Notes: a model not told the origin generated them from the sequence alone. A stretch of DNA of 38,816 nt from Lachnospiraceae bacterium UBA7050 (GCA_002493905.1 DLAJ01000030.1:1172-39987), one strand, 5' to 3'. Positions 1 to 8,722 are shown, numbered from the stretch's first letter. Numbers and translations: made by a program.

Positions 1-22
1 ACGCTCCCGCGTAGGGAGCGAC
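1..22 (-). CRISPR. First 22 nt of a type I-C CRISPR repeat (array continues left of window)
   Basis: Read on the minus strand, the window edge holds the palindromic part of a type I-C repeat: it begins GTCGCTCCC, has a TACGC loop, and closes with GGGAGC. I-C repeats of this kind usually continue with GGATTGAAAT, which here would lie outside the window. It follows cas2 and a leader-like AT-rich stretch, so this is the leader-proximal repeat and the spacers are further left. Only one partial repeat is visible, so the call rests on the match to the family repeat and on the adjacent I-C cas genes. Confidence 0.88.
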
Positions 23-187
23 AGCAAAAGTAACCTGTTATATACCGTTAGGTTCCTTCTGTTTTGGTAATTACTGACAATTTCAGCACTACCATTCTAA
101 ATTCAATACGGTAAATCCCGTATTTCATTACACAATTTCAGTGCGAACCTCTCCGGCATTTCATGTCAGCTTGCCGTTCGCACCCGC
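23..187 (-). promoter_or_regulatory. CRISPR leader
   Basis: AT-rich, gene-free stretch between the cas2 stop and the first repeat. It holds a direct repeat ACAATTTCAG at 77-86 and 132-141 and a perfect inverted repeat AATACGG/CCGTATT at 105-111 and 118-124. Immediately after cas2 there is a compound hairpin: GTGCGAAC (141-148) pairs with GTTCGCAC (176-183), and GGCA (155-158) with TGCC (172-175). In I-C systems the leader carries the array promoter and guides spacer integration at the first repeat. I see no convincing -35/-10 pair for the array. The duplicated motif could be an integration anchor, which is inference. Confidence 0.7.
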
Positions 188-478
188 TTATATCATAAGG
201 AAACCTTCCGCTTCATAAGTGGTTTTACAGCCAAAATGTTCTACTTTCGTTTCATAATGATTTCCTAAATAATAGAACCGCAGGCTGTCCTCCTTATCAT
301 TGATTAGCGCTGTCAGCTTATTCTTTAACTGTAACAGCTGCGAAGCGTCCAGGATGCATTCAAATACCGAATTTTGGACACGCTGTCCATAATTCACACA
401 CTCTTTCGCCACCTTGCGCAGCCGTGTCTTTCCAGCCGCATTCTGAGTAGAAACATCATATGTGATCAGCACTAACAT
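188..478 (-). CDS. cas2: CRISPR-associated endonuclease Cas2
   Basis: Predicted 96-residue Cas2, the dimeric partner of Cas1 in spacer acquisition. It starts with the typical beta strand MLVLITYDVST, whose aspartate is the conserved family position, and has the ferredoxin-like length. The ATG at 478 is chosen because it starts directly at this strand and has GTAGGTG about 7 nt upstream; an in-frame ATG six codons earlier is also possible. Its start lies 8 nt after the cas1 stop, so it belongs to the cas operon and is the last gene before the leader. Confidence 0.95.
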   Translation of the reverse strand: MLVLITYDVSTQNAAGKTRLRKVAKECVNYGQRVQNSVFECILDASQLLQLKNKLTALINDKEDSLRFYYLGNHYETKVEHFGCKTTYEAEGFLMI

Positions 479-486
479 TCCAACAC

Positions 487-1518
487 CTACTTCCATAAAA
501 ACGGCGGATACTCATCCAGATCGCCGCGAATTGTCCGCGCGAGCAAAAGTGCCTGCACATAGGGAACCAGACCCCACTCAATTTTTTCCTTTAAGTACGG
601 ATGCGTGATCGTCTCTTTTTTATGATTCTGCCATGCACTGAAAAATACTTTTCTGCCCTCATCATTCAGATAAACCGCCCCATCCTTCTGCGATTCAAAA
701 TGGTGCGCCTGAATCGCCTTGGTATTGATCAGAGTCAGAATCAGCCGGTCCGCCAGCACCGGTCTCAATTCTTCCATCAGGTCAAGCGCAAGCGACTTGC
801 GTCCCGGTCTGTCCCCATGTAGAAAGCCGACGTACGGGTCCAGTCCGACGCCTGACAGTGCATTCGCACAGTCTCCCGCAAGAACAGTATAAGCAAATGA
901 TAAAATGGCATTGATTCTGTCAAGCGGCGGTCTGCGGCTCCTTCCTGCAAATATGAAATCATCCTTTTGATTTAGGATTAGATCGCTAAACACCGAAAAA
1001 TACTGTTCTGCCGCTTTTCCTTCCGCTCCGCGGAGCTCATCCTCACTGCACACTCCGTCTATTTTAGGCAGCGTATCCTGCAGAAACCCCGACACCTGCT
1101 TCAACCGCTCCACATCCACACGATATGCATGATCACGCAGAGTTCGTTCAATACTCCATCTACAATTAAAAACCTTCCCAAAGATCATGTTCTTCGCATA
1201 TAAGATGCTTCTGTCCCCATCATCCGAAAGCCGGTACTGCTCCTTTCTGAGCAGCACATTTCCGTATTCCTTTCCGGCCACTCTTGCCAAAAAAGCGCCC
1301 CGCGGAGAAAAAAAGCTCATCCCTATCTGCCGGTCCGCACAGGCTCCCATCAGCGCCGGGCTCGCCCCTTTATAGGTAAAACAGACAATATTTTCAAGCG
1401 TGTGAAGCGGAAACCTGCCCAGCGTCTTCTCTCCGTCCTGTATTACAATGTTCTCCCCATCAAGGCTTAAATAGCAGTTCTCCGTCATAACATACAAGGT
1501 ATTCAGTAATTTTCGCAC
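487..1518 (-). CDS. cas1: CRISPR-associated integrase Cas1 (type I-C)
   Basis: 343-residue Cas1, the metal-dependent integrase that inserts spacers next to the leader. The N-terminal beta domain begins LLNTLYVMTEN, and the catalytic C-terminal part contains the conserved stretch GFLHGDRPGRKSLALDLMEE, which supplies the family histidine, aspartate and glutamate ligands. The start is GTG at 1518, with GGGAGG 6 nt upstream. It follows cas4 after 36 nt and precedes cas2 by 8 nt, the usual I-C order cas4-cas1-cas2. Confidence 0.96.
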   Translation of the reverse strand: MRKLLNTLYVMTENCYLSLDGENIVIQDGEKTLGRFPLHTLENIVCFTYKGASPALMGACADRQIGMSFFSPRGAFLARVAGKEYGNVLLRKEQYRLSDDGDRSILYAKNMIFGKVFNCRWSIERTLRDHAYRVDVERLKQVSGFLQDTLPKIDGVCSEDELRGAEGKAAEQYFSVFSDLILNQKDDFIFAGRSRRPPLDRINAILSFAYTVLAGDCANALSGVGLDPYVGFLHGDRPGRKSLALDLMEELRPVLADRLILTLINTKAIQAHHFESQKDGAVYLNDEGRKVFFSAWQNHKKETITHPYLKEKIEWGLVPYVQALLLARTIRGDLDEYPPFLWK

Positions 1519-1554
1519 ACATATCCTCCCGGCATACTCACCATAAAGTAAGAC

Positions 1555-2214
1555 TCACCCGTGATCTTTCATGCCCTGTTCTATGTAGTCACGGACTTTC
1601 ATTGCTTTTTGCAGCTTTGGGATACACAGGTTTTCCAGCGAACAGGCTTTACATTGTTTTGAGATTTTTCCATTTGGCGTATAACCTCTTTGAAACAAAT
1701 CATGCATCTCTTTCGCCAGCTTTCTTACCTCATCTCTCAAGCTGTCCGTAAATTCCACCTGCGTACGACGTCTGTTCTCTCCATAAAACAGATACCCCAG
1801 CATAATCCCCGTCTGGAACATTTCTTCCAGACACATTGCCTGTGCACAGAGCTGCAGCTCATCTGCCTGATGTTCCTTCGGCGCTCCATGCTTATATTCG
1901 ACAGGCACCGGCGTCCATTTTCCATCATACCCAAACAAATCAATACCGCCCGCATCCTCGCGGAACTCCACAACATCACACTGCCCGCTTAAGCCGAGCT
2001 CCCGTGAAGAAATGCGCAGTCCTCTGACTGTCAGCAGATTTCCTCTTTTTTCAAAGGCACCTTCATCATGCGCTTTCTTATGCATCAGCTCACCTGCTGT
2101 TGTGCGGTAATTTTCTTCCCATTGCTGTTCAATATGAATCAATGCCCACTGCCTTCTGCAAAAAGCAAAATGCTGAATACCGGAAAGCATCAGATAATCT
2201 TCTTCGGTATACAT
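1555..2214 (-). CDS. cas4: CRISPR-associated exonuclease Cas4
   Basis: 219-residue Cas4, a PD-(D/E)XK nuclease with an Fe-S cluster that trims prespacers and helps fix their PAM end and orientation in I-C adaptation. Visible marks are the N-terminal cysteine in HFAFCRRQW, the nuclease motifs GQCDVVEF and VPVEYKHG, the QADELQL segment, and the C-terminal cysteine group CKACSLENLC, which completes the four-cysteine cluster. The ATG lies 2 nt after the cas7 stop, so translation is probably coupled. Confidence 0.95.
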   Translation of the reverse strand: MYTEEDYLMLSGIQHFAFCRRQWALIHIEQQWEENYRTTAGELMHKKAHDEGAFEKRGNLLTVRGLRISSRELGLSGQCDVVEFREDAGGIDLFGYDGKWTPVPVEYKHGAPKEHQADELQLCAQAMCLEEMFQTGIMLGYLFYGENRRRTQVEFTDSLRDEVRKLAKEMHDLFQRGYTPNGKISKQCKACSLENLCIPKLQKAMKVRDYIEQGMKDHG

Positions 2215-2216
2215 AC

Positions 2217-3065
2217 TTACATCCCTTCGATTACTTCAAGATCCAAATCCGGTAACGAATCGACTTTAATATCATAATCCTCAAACTCCTTCGGGTCTTC
2301 GATTTTAGCCGTTACCGTTACAAGCTTATGTACCTTTGCAGACGAATACTGTCCCATCGGGCAATGATGCTTCCACCAGTATACCTTGCAGACTTCCATG
2401 CTCCCGTCAGGTCTCGCCGAAGAACTGTCATTCACAAACAGCGTGCGCAATGCCTCCTTGATCTTTTCGGCATCCTCATCACTGAAGCCTGTCTTCTCGG
2501 CAAGCTGATGGTTGATGCTGCCTTTCACGACATAGAGCGCGGAATAGATTTTGTGCTTCATTCCCATCGTGTCGGAAGACTTTTTACCGTCCTTCGTTTC
2601 ACTGTTCACACTTTTCGTAATCTGCATGCTGTCGATGGAAACAGGCAGCACACTGAATGCGGAATGAATGGAAACCGGTCCTCTGACGCCCACGGATACA
2701 CTGTCATCTTTGAATGCAAACACCTGACCAAAGCTGCGCACATCGATCCATGTCTGGCAGGCTTCCTTCGCATACGCTTCCCTGTCTTTATTTTTAAGTG
2801 CCTTCTGCATTACCTCGTTGCTCTTTGCTCTGTCGGACAGACTCTTGCATCCGTCGTCACACCGTTCTTCGCTCTGCACAAAAATAGCTTCACCCATATC
2901 CTGCAGCCGGTTTCTGATTTTTCGTTTGATGCAGACATCCGAAATTTCGCCGAATCCGTCGTAAGTCTCACGCGGTCTGTTTCCATTTAACGGGTCCCCG
3001 TTCGGATTCGCGTTCTTCACCATAACCAAAACCTCAAAATCAATCTTGTTTGTAAATTCTCCCAT
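2217..3065 (-). CDS. cas7: Type I-C Cascade backbone protein Cas7 (Csd2)
   Basis: 282-residue Cas7/Csd2 that polymerises along the crRNA as the Cascade backbone. The N-terminus has the family signature NANPNGDPLNGNRPR, followed by a segment of the Csd2 type (DVCIKRKIRNRL). The ATG at 3065 is preceded by AGGAGAGGAAAGCG. It starts 14 nt after the end of cas8c and is followed after 2 nt by cas4. Length and motifs match the family with nothing missing. Confidence 0.95.
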   Translation of the reverse strand: MGEFTNKIDFEVLVMVKNANPNGDPLNGNRPRETYDGFGEISDVCIKRKIRNRLQDMGEAIFVQSEERCDDGCKSLSDRAKSNEVMQKALKNKDREAYAKEACQTWIDVRSFGQVFAFKDDSVSVGVRGPVSIHSAFSVLPVSIDSMQITKSVNSETKDGKKSSDTMGMKHKIYSALYVVKGSINHQLAEKTGFSDEDAEKIKEALRTLFVNDSSSARPDGSMEVCKVYWWKHHCPMGQYSSAKVHKLVTVTAKIEDPKEFEDYDIKVDSLPDLDLEVIEGM

Positions 3066-3079
3066 CGCTTTCCTCTCCT

Positions 3080-3469
3080 TTACTGTTCTTTTTTCTGAAA
3101 TGCTTCCTTCATAAGCTTCATCTGCTGTGCGTATCCTGGCAAATACCGCTCCGACAAAGCGGCATTATTGAACTGTCCGCCTAAGCATACGATGATTTCA
3201 TCTTCCCACTCCAAAAATCTTTTACATTCATAATCCCTCAGCTTTTTAAGATACGGAATGAGGTTCTCCTTGATTGTTTTTGCAGTTTTTCCCGGTCTTC
3301 TGCTGAACGCATTCCAATATCTCTTTGCATTGGTCATGCGCGTATCCTTTACTTTTCCATTCTCATCCACCTCAAACATCGCCCGCTGTTCCATTAAGTC
3401 GTATACCGCCAAAAGCCTGCCGAATAACACATCCCGGTCATCCTGACTGTCCTCCAGAAAGTGCTCCAT
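3080..3469 (-). CDS. cas11c: Predicted small subunit Cas11c, translated from inside cas8c
   Basis: In-frame internal gene of 129 residues sharing the cas8c stop codon. The ATG at 3469 is preceded by AAGGAGGAGGG with exactly 7 nt spacing, the strongest ribosome binding site in the cas operon, although it lies in the middle of a coding sequence. Known I-C systems make a separate Cas11 small subunit of about this size from an internal start in the last part of cas8c, and several copies sit in the belly of Cascade. The product starts MEHFLEDSQDD, is mostly helical in character and ends MKEAFQKKEQ. The position, size and binding site fit; expression is inferred. Confidence 0.8.
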   Translation of the reverse strand: MEHFLEDSQDDRDVLFGRLLAVYDLMEQRAMFEVDENGKVKDTRMTNAKRYWNAFSRRPGKTAKTIKENLIPYLKKLRDYECKRFLEWEDEIIVCLGGQFNNAALSERYLPGYAQQMKLMKEAFQKKEQ

Positions 3470-5011
3470 GGTCCTGCCCTCCTCCTTGTATTTTTCTTCA
3501 TAATTATATCGTATCATGGCGCATGCCACACAAAGCACATCGTTGTACCATACAAACTCACTCATCGACTGCGGCATTGACGCGCGCCGCGCTGCTGCCA
3601 TGATAATATCCTCCGGAATCCTTACTCCCTGCTGTGTGATGCATGGCAGAATCCGCTTCACGGTCGCCCTGATCAGTTTCGCGTCCGCCTCCAACCATTC
3701 GGACCGCTGTACACCGAATGCCGCAAGCGCCATCTCTCTCGGCGAAGGCGCGCTCTCACAGGTAATTCGCTTTTTACCTTCCTCCGACCGTTCGATTTTA
3801 ATGCTCCGCCGCCAGCTGCAATGCTGCTGCCAGTGCAGAACCGCATCCATAAACTGCTTTCCGCCCATTTCGTCATAATATACGATGGAAAGCCTGCCGG
3901 TCGTCGCCGCATCCAGCGCGATGAGCGCGGCTTTGTCATCCGCCTGAATCTTTGCCGCATACCCGCTTACCGCCCGGTTAAATTGTTCCGCAAAGGCCTT
4001 TCCCGTATCCGGCTTCCCGTCTTCGGCTCCCTCTTCCATGCCAAGCGTATCAAAATCAAATCCAAAGCCGTCGATACCGTCATATGCGTTCACTGAATCT
4101 TTCATAATATCAGGAACCGGCATATCTCTGTTCACGATCCATGTAACGATCGCCGATTCATCCCGCGTATACCCCTGTTTCTGAATCAGCCACCGCAGCG
4201 CGTTGTGCGCCTTTTGGGACGTCTCATATCCAACGGAAACCGCCTGCCCTTTTTCGGTAAATCTGCCTCGGTAAGTAAATCCCGACTCATCATTTCCGGA
4301 AATTAACTTCGATTTATCTGCGCTGTTACGGATTTTAGACGGATGCTTATCGGAGCAGAGCTGCGTCTTTCCGGTCGCATAGCAGAGCTGCTCTCCCTCC
4401 ATCTTCTTTTGGTAATAGCGGATAAATGCCTGATAGACTCCCTGATTTTTCCATACCTCATGGGGCAGGCTGCTGCCGGAAACAAGAAACCTCACATTCG
4501 CCCCCGTCTGACCCTGCGCCTGTATCTTCCACTGATCCGTGAGCATGCCGTTCTCATCCAGCTCCAATACCTTGTCCGCCGCCAAATCCTTGATAAGCGA
4601 ACCCTTTTTCAGGTAACAATAAACCGCCCTCACCATCGGATGGGAATCCTCCGACTCCGCCCAGTCTCTTAACTGGTCGAGATAGGCTTCAAAATACGCT
4701 GCTTTATCGTCCCCCGTATACGCCGAATAATCACCTGCGGTATAGCAGAGCTTATCGCAAAGCGGATGCGGCGCAATCCCGCTGCTCCTCGCCGCAGAAT
4801 CTTCTGTGACCGGAATAACCGTGACAATATCCCCGCCTTTCTCCAGCTTCCGCGCGTCCTTGAAATTACCGTCCAAATCAATCGTCACTTCAATCTGCGC
4901 GTTAAACGTCGAGTGGCAGATCGGCAGTAAAACTGCCTGTCCGTTTTTCTCTTTTCCCGCAAGCTCGGCATTGACGTCATACGTTTCCGCCAAGGTCTTT
5001 AACCATGCCAA
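3080..5011 (-). CDS. cas8c: Type I-C Cascade large subunit Cas8c (Csd1)
   Basis: 643-residue Cas8c/Csd1, the large subunit that recognises the PAM and opens the target. It begins MAWLKTLAETYD, matching the usual Csd1 opening. The start is taken as TTG at 5011, because GGGAGGTG lies about 6 nt upstream; the frame stays open a few codons further (to 5029) but without a better site. The start overlaps the 3' end of cas5c by 35 nt. The C-terminal 129 residues are probably also made separately as Cas11c from an internal ribosome binding site. Confidence 0.94.
   Translation of the reverse strand: MAWLKTLAETYDVNAELAGKEKNGQAVLLPICHSTFNAQIEVTIDLDGNFKDARKLEKGGDIVTVIPVTEDSAARSSGIAPHPLCDKLCYTAGDYSAYTGDDKAAYFEAYLDQLRDWAESEDSHPMVRAVYCYLKKGSLIKDLAADKVLELDENGMLTDQWKIQAQGQTGANVRFLVSGSSLPHEVWKNQGVYQAFIRYYQKKMEGEQLCYATGKTQLCSDKHPSKIRNSADKSKLISGNDESGFTYRGRFTEKGQAVSVGYETSQKAHNALRWLIQKQGYTRDESAIVTWIVNRDMPVPDIMKDSVNAYDGIDGFGFDFDTLGMEEGAEDGKPDTGKAFAEQFNRAVSGYAAKIQADDKAALIALDAATTGRLSIVYYDEMGGKQFMDAVLHWQQHCSWRRSIKIERSEEGKKRITCESAPSPREMALAAFGVQRSEWLEADAKLIRATVKRILPCITQQGVRIPEDIIMAAARRASMPQSMSEFVWYNDVLCVACAMIRYNYEEKYKEEGRTMEHFLEDSQDDRDVLFGRLLAVYDLMEQRAMFEVDENGKVKDTRMTNAKRYWNAFSRRPGKTAKTIKENLIPYLKKLRDYECKRFLEWEDEIIVCLGGQFNNAALSERYLPGYAQQMKLMKEAFQKKEQ
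3477..3487 (-). promoter_or_regulatory. Internal ribosome binding site for Cas11c
   Basis: Minus-strand AAGGAGGAGGG inside cas8c, 7 nt before an in-frame ATG. It contains two overlapping GGAGG-like cores, unusually strong for a coding region, and is placed where I-C systems start their small subunit. Confidence 0.78.
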
Positions 5012-5732
5012 ACCTATCACCTCCCTCAAATTCGTTCAGCCCGCTGAAGTTTTGCCCCGATAGAAAGGACTTCTGTCCCGCATCCCTGAGCACCCGCCGG
5101 ATCTCGCATTGTTCCGGCTCCGGAAAACAGATAACCCCTTTTCTCATCTGTGCATTCCAAAGCCGCACCGTCATTTTCCCCTTTTCCTCTTCTCTGACCG
5201 CTTCGTCGGGATAGGTAATTCCGTGAACCATTATGCCAAAGGACAGGTCGGCATCATCATACGCCCCCTTCCCCTCGTCAAAAGAGCACGGTTCCACATA
5301 GCCCTGACATTCCCTTGCTCCCAGAAAAATATCCCTTCTGCCGCCTCTTTCAATCATTCTCTTTGCGATGTCATAATGTTTATTCTCATTCCGGTCGGAC
5401 GCTAAATCTTCCCTGTTTTCGTTCCATACAAAATGTGCTCTGACCCGGTACTCGACATTCCGCAAATAAGTATAATAAGAAAGGTCATTTCCCCCGCTGT
5501 ACTTGATCGGCCGGATGCCCTTCGATTCGGACTGTATCAGATTCATGACCCGGCACTCGTCGATCACCCATATAAATGTCGGCTTCCAATAAATGGATTC
5601 GGTAATGCCCTTTAACGCCTGATACGTCGGTATCTGGTAACTGCACTTTTCTCCTCCCGTTTTTGACAGCGGGTCCGTAAATAACGCATATCTTCCAAAC
5701 ACGCTGTACTCAATGATATTTGGCTTGTCCAT
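4977..5732 (-). CDS. cas5c: Type I-C Cas5c (Cas5d), crRNA-processing endoribonuclease
   Basis: 251-residue Cas5 of the I-C subtype. In I-C systems, which have no cas6, this protein cleaves the pre-crRNA and stays on the 5' handle. The N-terminus (NIIEYSVFGRYALFTDP) and the segment TYQALKGITESIYWKPTF are typical of the Cas5d family. The ATG at 5732 has AAAGGA 10 nt upstream and fits the family N-terminus better than the in-frame start at 5777. Its last codons contain the ribosome binding site and start of cas8c. Confidence 0.93.
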   Translation of the reverse strand: MDKPNIIEYSVFGRYALFTDPLSKTGGEKCSYQIPTYQALKGITESIYWKPTFIWVIDECRVMNLIQSESKGIRPIKYSGGNDLSYYTYLRNVEYRVRAHFVWNENREDLASDRNENKHYDIAKRMIERGGRRDIFLGARECQGYVEPCSFDEGKGAYDDADLSFGIMVHGITYPDEAVREEEKGKMTVRLWNAQMRKGVICFPEPEQCEIRRVLRDAGQKSFLSGQNFSGLNEFEGGDRFGMVKDLGGNV

Positions 5733-5755
5733 GTTCTGCCCGTCCTTTCCTTTTG

Positions 5756-8236
5756 CTAAAAAATAAGCGGTTCCCATTCCGGCGCGATTCCGAAGTCCTC
5801 ATGATACGTCCCCGGAAGCGCCGCCATATACAGACCCGGAATTTTGTCGCTGACCGGCTGCAATAATCCATCAAAGTCTTTCAGACGGCCCGCCCTGACA
5901 TTGACCGTATAGCGCTGCGCCCTCCGTATATAATCTTTGATTTCTTCCATATCAGAAGCATTCTGAAGGGATTCTATCAGTTCCTTCCCTTTCTTATATG
6001 GCACAATCACACCGAAGGAATCATCGTCTATAACGCGGTACTCCCTCCCTGCCGTCCGGTACGCCTGATTCATCGCACGCTCCGTTTCACCGGAACCGAA
6101 GCCTTTGGACAGCAGCTCCATGATATTCGTGTCCATGCCGGGAACCGGAAAATTCATCTGATCCGATTCGTAAAAATAAATTTCCTTATAATATTCGTCC
6201 ACCCACTCCGGAAACAATAAGCTGTCTTCCCGTTCCCCATTCTGACTGCTGAGGTACCGGTCAATCACATCCCGCGTCACACGCTTTTTCTGTTGAAGCT
6301 CCTTCATATTTCCGGTGTTTTCCCCGTCAAGCTCTATCAGTTCGATGATTCCGCATTTCAACTCGCCGTTTCTGTTACAGCGGCCTGCGGTCTGCGCCAG
6401 ACTGTCTAACCCCGCAATCGAGCGGTACACATGTTCAAAAGAAATATCCACGCCCGCTTCAATCAGATTGGTGCTGACCACAACAATTGGTTTGTCCTTT
6501 TTTCCCTTTTTTTCGAGCGCATTCTTTATCATGGTTATCTGATCGCTCCTGTGCTCGGCGCACAGGTTCGTCGTCAGATATACCGCCGGAATCCCCTGCT
6601 CTTTTAACCGGTCGTAAAGCTTCCTCACCGCTGATTTCGTATTCAATACCGTCAGAATGGAATGATACTCCGCCGTCCGTCCGACGATCTCATCGGCAAG
6701 ACTCTCAATGGTATACTTCCGGCCCGTTTGGGGCAGTTCAATCCTGACCCTCTCAAATTTATGAAACCAGCTTTCCGCATTTTCTATCATGGATTTTGGC
6801 TCACTGTAGCAGATCGGATAATCCGTTTCCTGAAGGGCGGGCTGCGTCGCAGTACACAGTATCACATCGGTATTGCAGACCGCGTTCAGAAAATTGATCA
6901 TGGTATTAAATGTATGGATGCACCTGGTCGGCATGGACTGCACCTCATCAATAATCACAACCGCATTTACCAGCCGGTGCATGCGCCGGATGCACTCGCT
7001 CTTATCGGAAAACAGCGTATTCATAAACTGCACAAACGTTGTGCAGATAAACGGCTCCTCCCAATTCATTTCAAATCTTGTGCTTTTTTCCGACCGGTAA
7101 TCCTCGCCGCTTTCTTCCTCCGTTCTGATCACGGATGAATGGTGTTCCAAAATCCATTGCGGATGACCGACCGCGTCGCGGAACACCCCTGCATTCTGCT
7201 CGGTAATGCTGATATAGGGCGATACATAAATCACGCGCTCAGTTTCGGGATGGCGCTTACTATATTCAAGCGCATAGGCAAGACCGCTCAATGTCTTCCC
7301 GCCTCCGGTCGGAATTGGAAGACAATAAATTCCAGCGGAATGAGCCGCAAACCGACTGCATTCGTCCTGTAACAAATTTCGCGCATCCAGTATTTCTTTT
7401 TCCTTTTCTGTAAGCTGCCGCTTACGGATGTCATCACGCTTCTTTCTCATATACCCGTCAAATTGAATCAACGCCTCTTCAAAGATTTGTTCCTTTGATG
7501 AATCGCTGCATTTCGACGGCGTATCAGCCTGCTTCATAAAATCCGACGTAGCCTCCCAATCAGAATCGATCAGCATGGACAGGATCAGCCGCTGCAGACA
7601 TGCGAGCAGAAAGAATTTACATTCCCCTAATCTCCTTACAACTTTTCTTTTATCTTCCGCATCCACGCCGCCTGTTTCCTTTTTCATCTGAATCAGACCG
7701 GCTGTTTTTTGACATACTCTGCCCAGCTTTCCCCACACAGCCTGAAATTCAGCGGACGCACCGTCAAACATCTGCTCCAGATCGTATCTGCCCAGATAAT
7801 CCTTTTCCGCATTCCGGCATGCTTCGTCATAATCATCAACGTTTCCAAGCTTCTTTGCAAGCAAATCCGTTTTTTGTACCGGACCATTGACGCAATCAAA
7901 AACACCATGATGAGCCGCGACCGCATAGGTAATCATCTCAACCATGATTCCAACCGGGTTTTGACTCACATGATGTTTATCATAAATATATTTTGCCCCC
8001 GTCGAAGCATGCGCGACGGAACCGCGCAGCTTTTGGCGTGTTCTTTGATCCGCACAGATATAATCCTGAAACGCCTGTTTATTTTTACCCATGTCATGGA
8101 AAACCGCACACAGCTTCATGACTTGTGAAAGGCCGCAGCGCGCTCCTTTTTCACCGCATAAAACGACTGTCTTTTCCGTATGTTCCGCCACGGATTCTTT
8201 TCTGTTTTTTCCATCCTCCGAGATATGTGCGATCAA
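5756..8236 (-). CDS. cas3: CRISPR-associated nuclease/helicase Cas3 (HD + DExH)
   Basis: 826-residue Cas3, which is recruited to Cascade-bound targets and unwinds and degrades them. The HD nuclease domain shows HD at residues 47-48, a second histidine at 75 and AAHH near 107-110. The superfamily 2 helicase has Walker A TGGGKT at 310-315, the DEVQ motif at 430-433 and a motif VI-like AGRCNRNGE. The start is TTG at 8236 with AGGAG 10 nt upstream. It is the first gene of the operon, 23 nt before cas5c, with a clear promoter about 60 nt upstream. All key residues are present, so interference is probably functional. Confidence 0.96.
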   Translation of the reverse strand: MIAHISEDGKNRKESVAEHTEKTVVLCGEKGARCGLSQVMKLCAVFHDMGKNKQAFQDYICADQRTRQKLRGSVAHASTGAKYIYDKHHVSQNPVGIMVEMITYAVAAHHGVFDCVNGPVQKTDLLAKKLGNVDDYDEACRNAEKDYLGRYDLEQMFDGASAEFQAVWGKLGRVCQKTAGLIQMKKETGGVDAEDKRKVVRRLGECKFFLLACLQRLILSMLIDSDWEATSDFMKQADTPSKCSDSSKEQIFEEALIQFDGYMRKKRDDIRKRQLTEKEKEILDARNLLQDECSRFAAHSAGIYCLPIPTGGGKTLSGLAYALEYSKRHPETERVIYVSPYISITEQNAGVFRDAVGHPQWILEHHSSVIRTEEESGEDYRSEKSTRFEMNWEEPFICTTFVQFMNTLFSDKSECIRRMHRLVNAVVIIDEVQSMPTRCIHTFNTMINFLNAVCNTDVILCTATQPALQETDYPICYSEPKSMIENAESWFHKFERVRIELPQTGRKYTIESLADEIVGRTAEYHSILTVLNTKSAVRKLYDRLKEQGIPAVYLTTNLCAEHRSDQITMIKNALEKKGKKDKPIVVVSTNLIEAGVDISFEHVYRSIAGLDSLAQTAGRCNRNGELKCGIIELIELDGENTGNMKELQQKKRVTRDVIDRYLSSQNGEREDSLLFPEWVDEYYKEIYFYESDQMNFPVPGMDTNIMELLSKGFGSGETERAMNQAYRTAGREYRVIDDDSFGVIVPYKKGKELIESLQNASDMEEIKDYIRRAQRYTVNVRAGRLKDFDGLLQPVSDKIPGLYMAALPGTYHEDFGIAPEWEPLIF

Positions 8237-8298
8237 ATAAGCCGTTCTCCTGCGTTTTCATCTTTTGTAGCTGTAAACCATTCCTTAACTATATTCCT

Positions 8299-8327
8299 AG
8301 TATACTAATTATTTCTAATAAATGCAA
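8299..8327 (-). promoter_or_regulatory. Sigma-A-type promoter of the cas operon
   Basis: On the minus strand TTGCAT (8322-8327), a 17-nt spacer and TATACT (8299-8304) form a near-consensus promoter. Transcription would start near 8292, about 56 nt before the cas3 TTG. Confidence 0.75.
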
Positions 8328-8420
8328 GAATCCTCCTGACATTTTTTATGTCTGTCATCCTTATATTTTCATTCCTTTCCTTAGAATCCTTATTATTCTC
8401 TCCGTGTATACAGCCATTCC

Positions 8421-8722
8421 TCACAGTACCCCCTTCTTCCGCTCCCTGCCCGCACGGACCGCCGCATAGAGCAGCCCCGCCACCGTTGACACCGACGTTG
8501 CAATGATAGCAGGCGCAATAATGCCCGCCGGGTTGACGCTTCCATACTGGCTCCTGTACGCGATCATATTGACCGGAATCAGCTGCAATGATGAAATATT
8601 CAAAACAAGAAACGTACACATCTCCCGTGAGGCACACCGTGCATGCTCTTCCCAGTTTGCAGGATATTTTCGTTTACAGTTTTCACTATGCAGCTCCCGA
8701 AGCGCCTCCATCGCTTTTAAGC
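8421..8722 (-). pseudogene. Orphan 3' fragment of spmA
   Basis: This stretch encodes the last ~99 residues of spore maturation protein A, from LKAMEALREL to the C-terminal KKGVL, ending in TGA. It lacks the 5' half of the gene and any start or promoter of its own. It is a 300-bp near copy (8423-8722) of the end of the intact spmA at 12022-12321, with 10 differences. Nine of these are synonymous and one changes Ser to Ile, so it comes from a once functional allele. It lies between the cas promoter and the terminator of the HEPN/ATPase module. Confidence 0.9.
8423..8722 (-). repeat. 300-bp direct repeat, left copy
   Basis: Matches 12022-12321 at 290 of 300 positions without gaps, same orientation, constant offset 3599. 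The match ends at the spmA stop codon on one side and abruptly inside spmA on the other. Confidence 0.95.

Noticed and set aside
5756..8236. Missing cas6 as a sign of a broken system
   Set aside because: Type I-C systems lack cas6; Cas5c performs crRNA processing, so the gene set is complete.
8305..8421. Open frame running from the end of the spmA fragment through the cas promoter
   Set aside because: It overlaps a near-consensus promoter, lacks a sensible ribosome binding site and resembles no known protein; openness is probably due to low GC.
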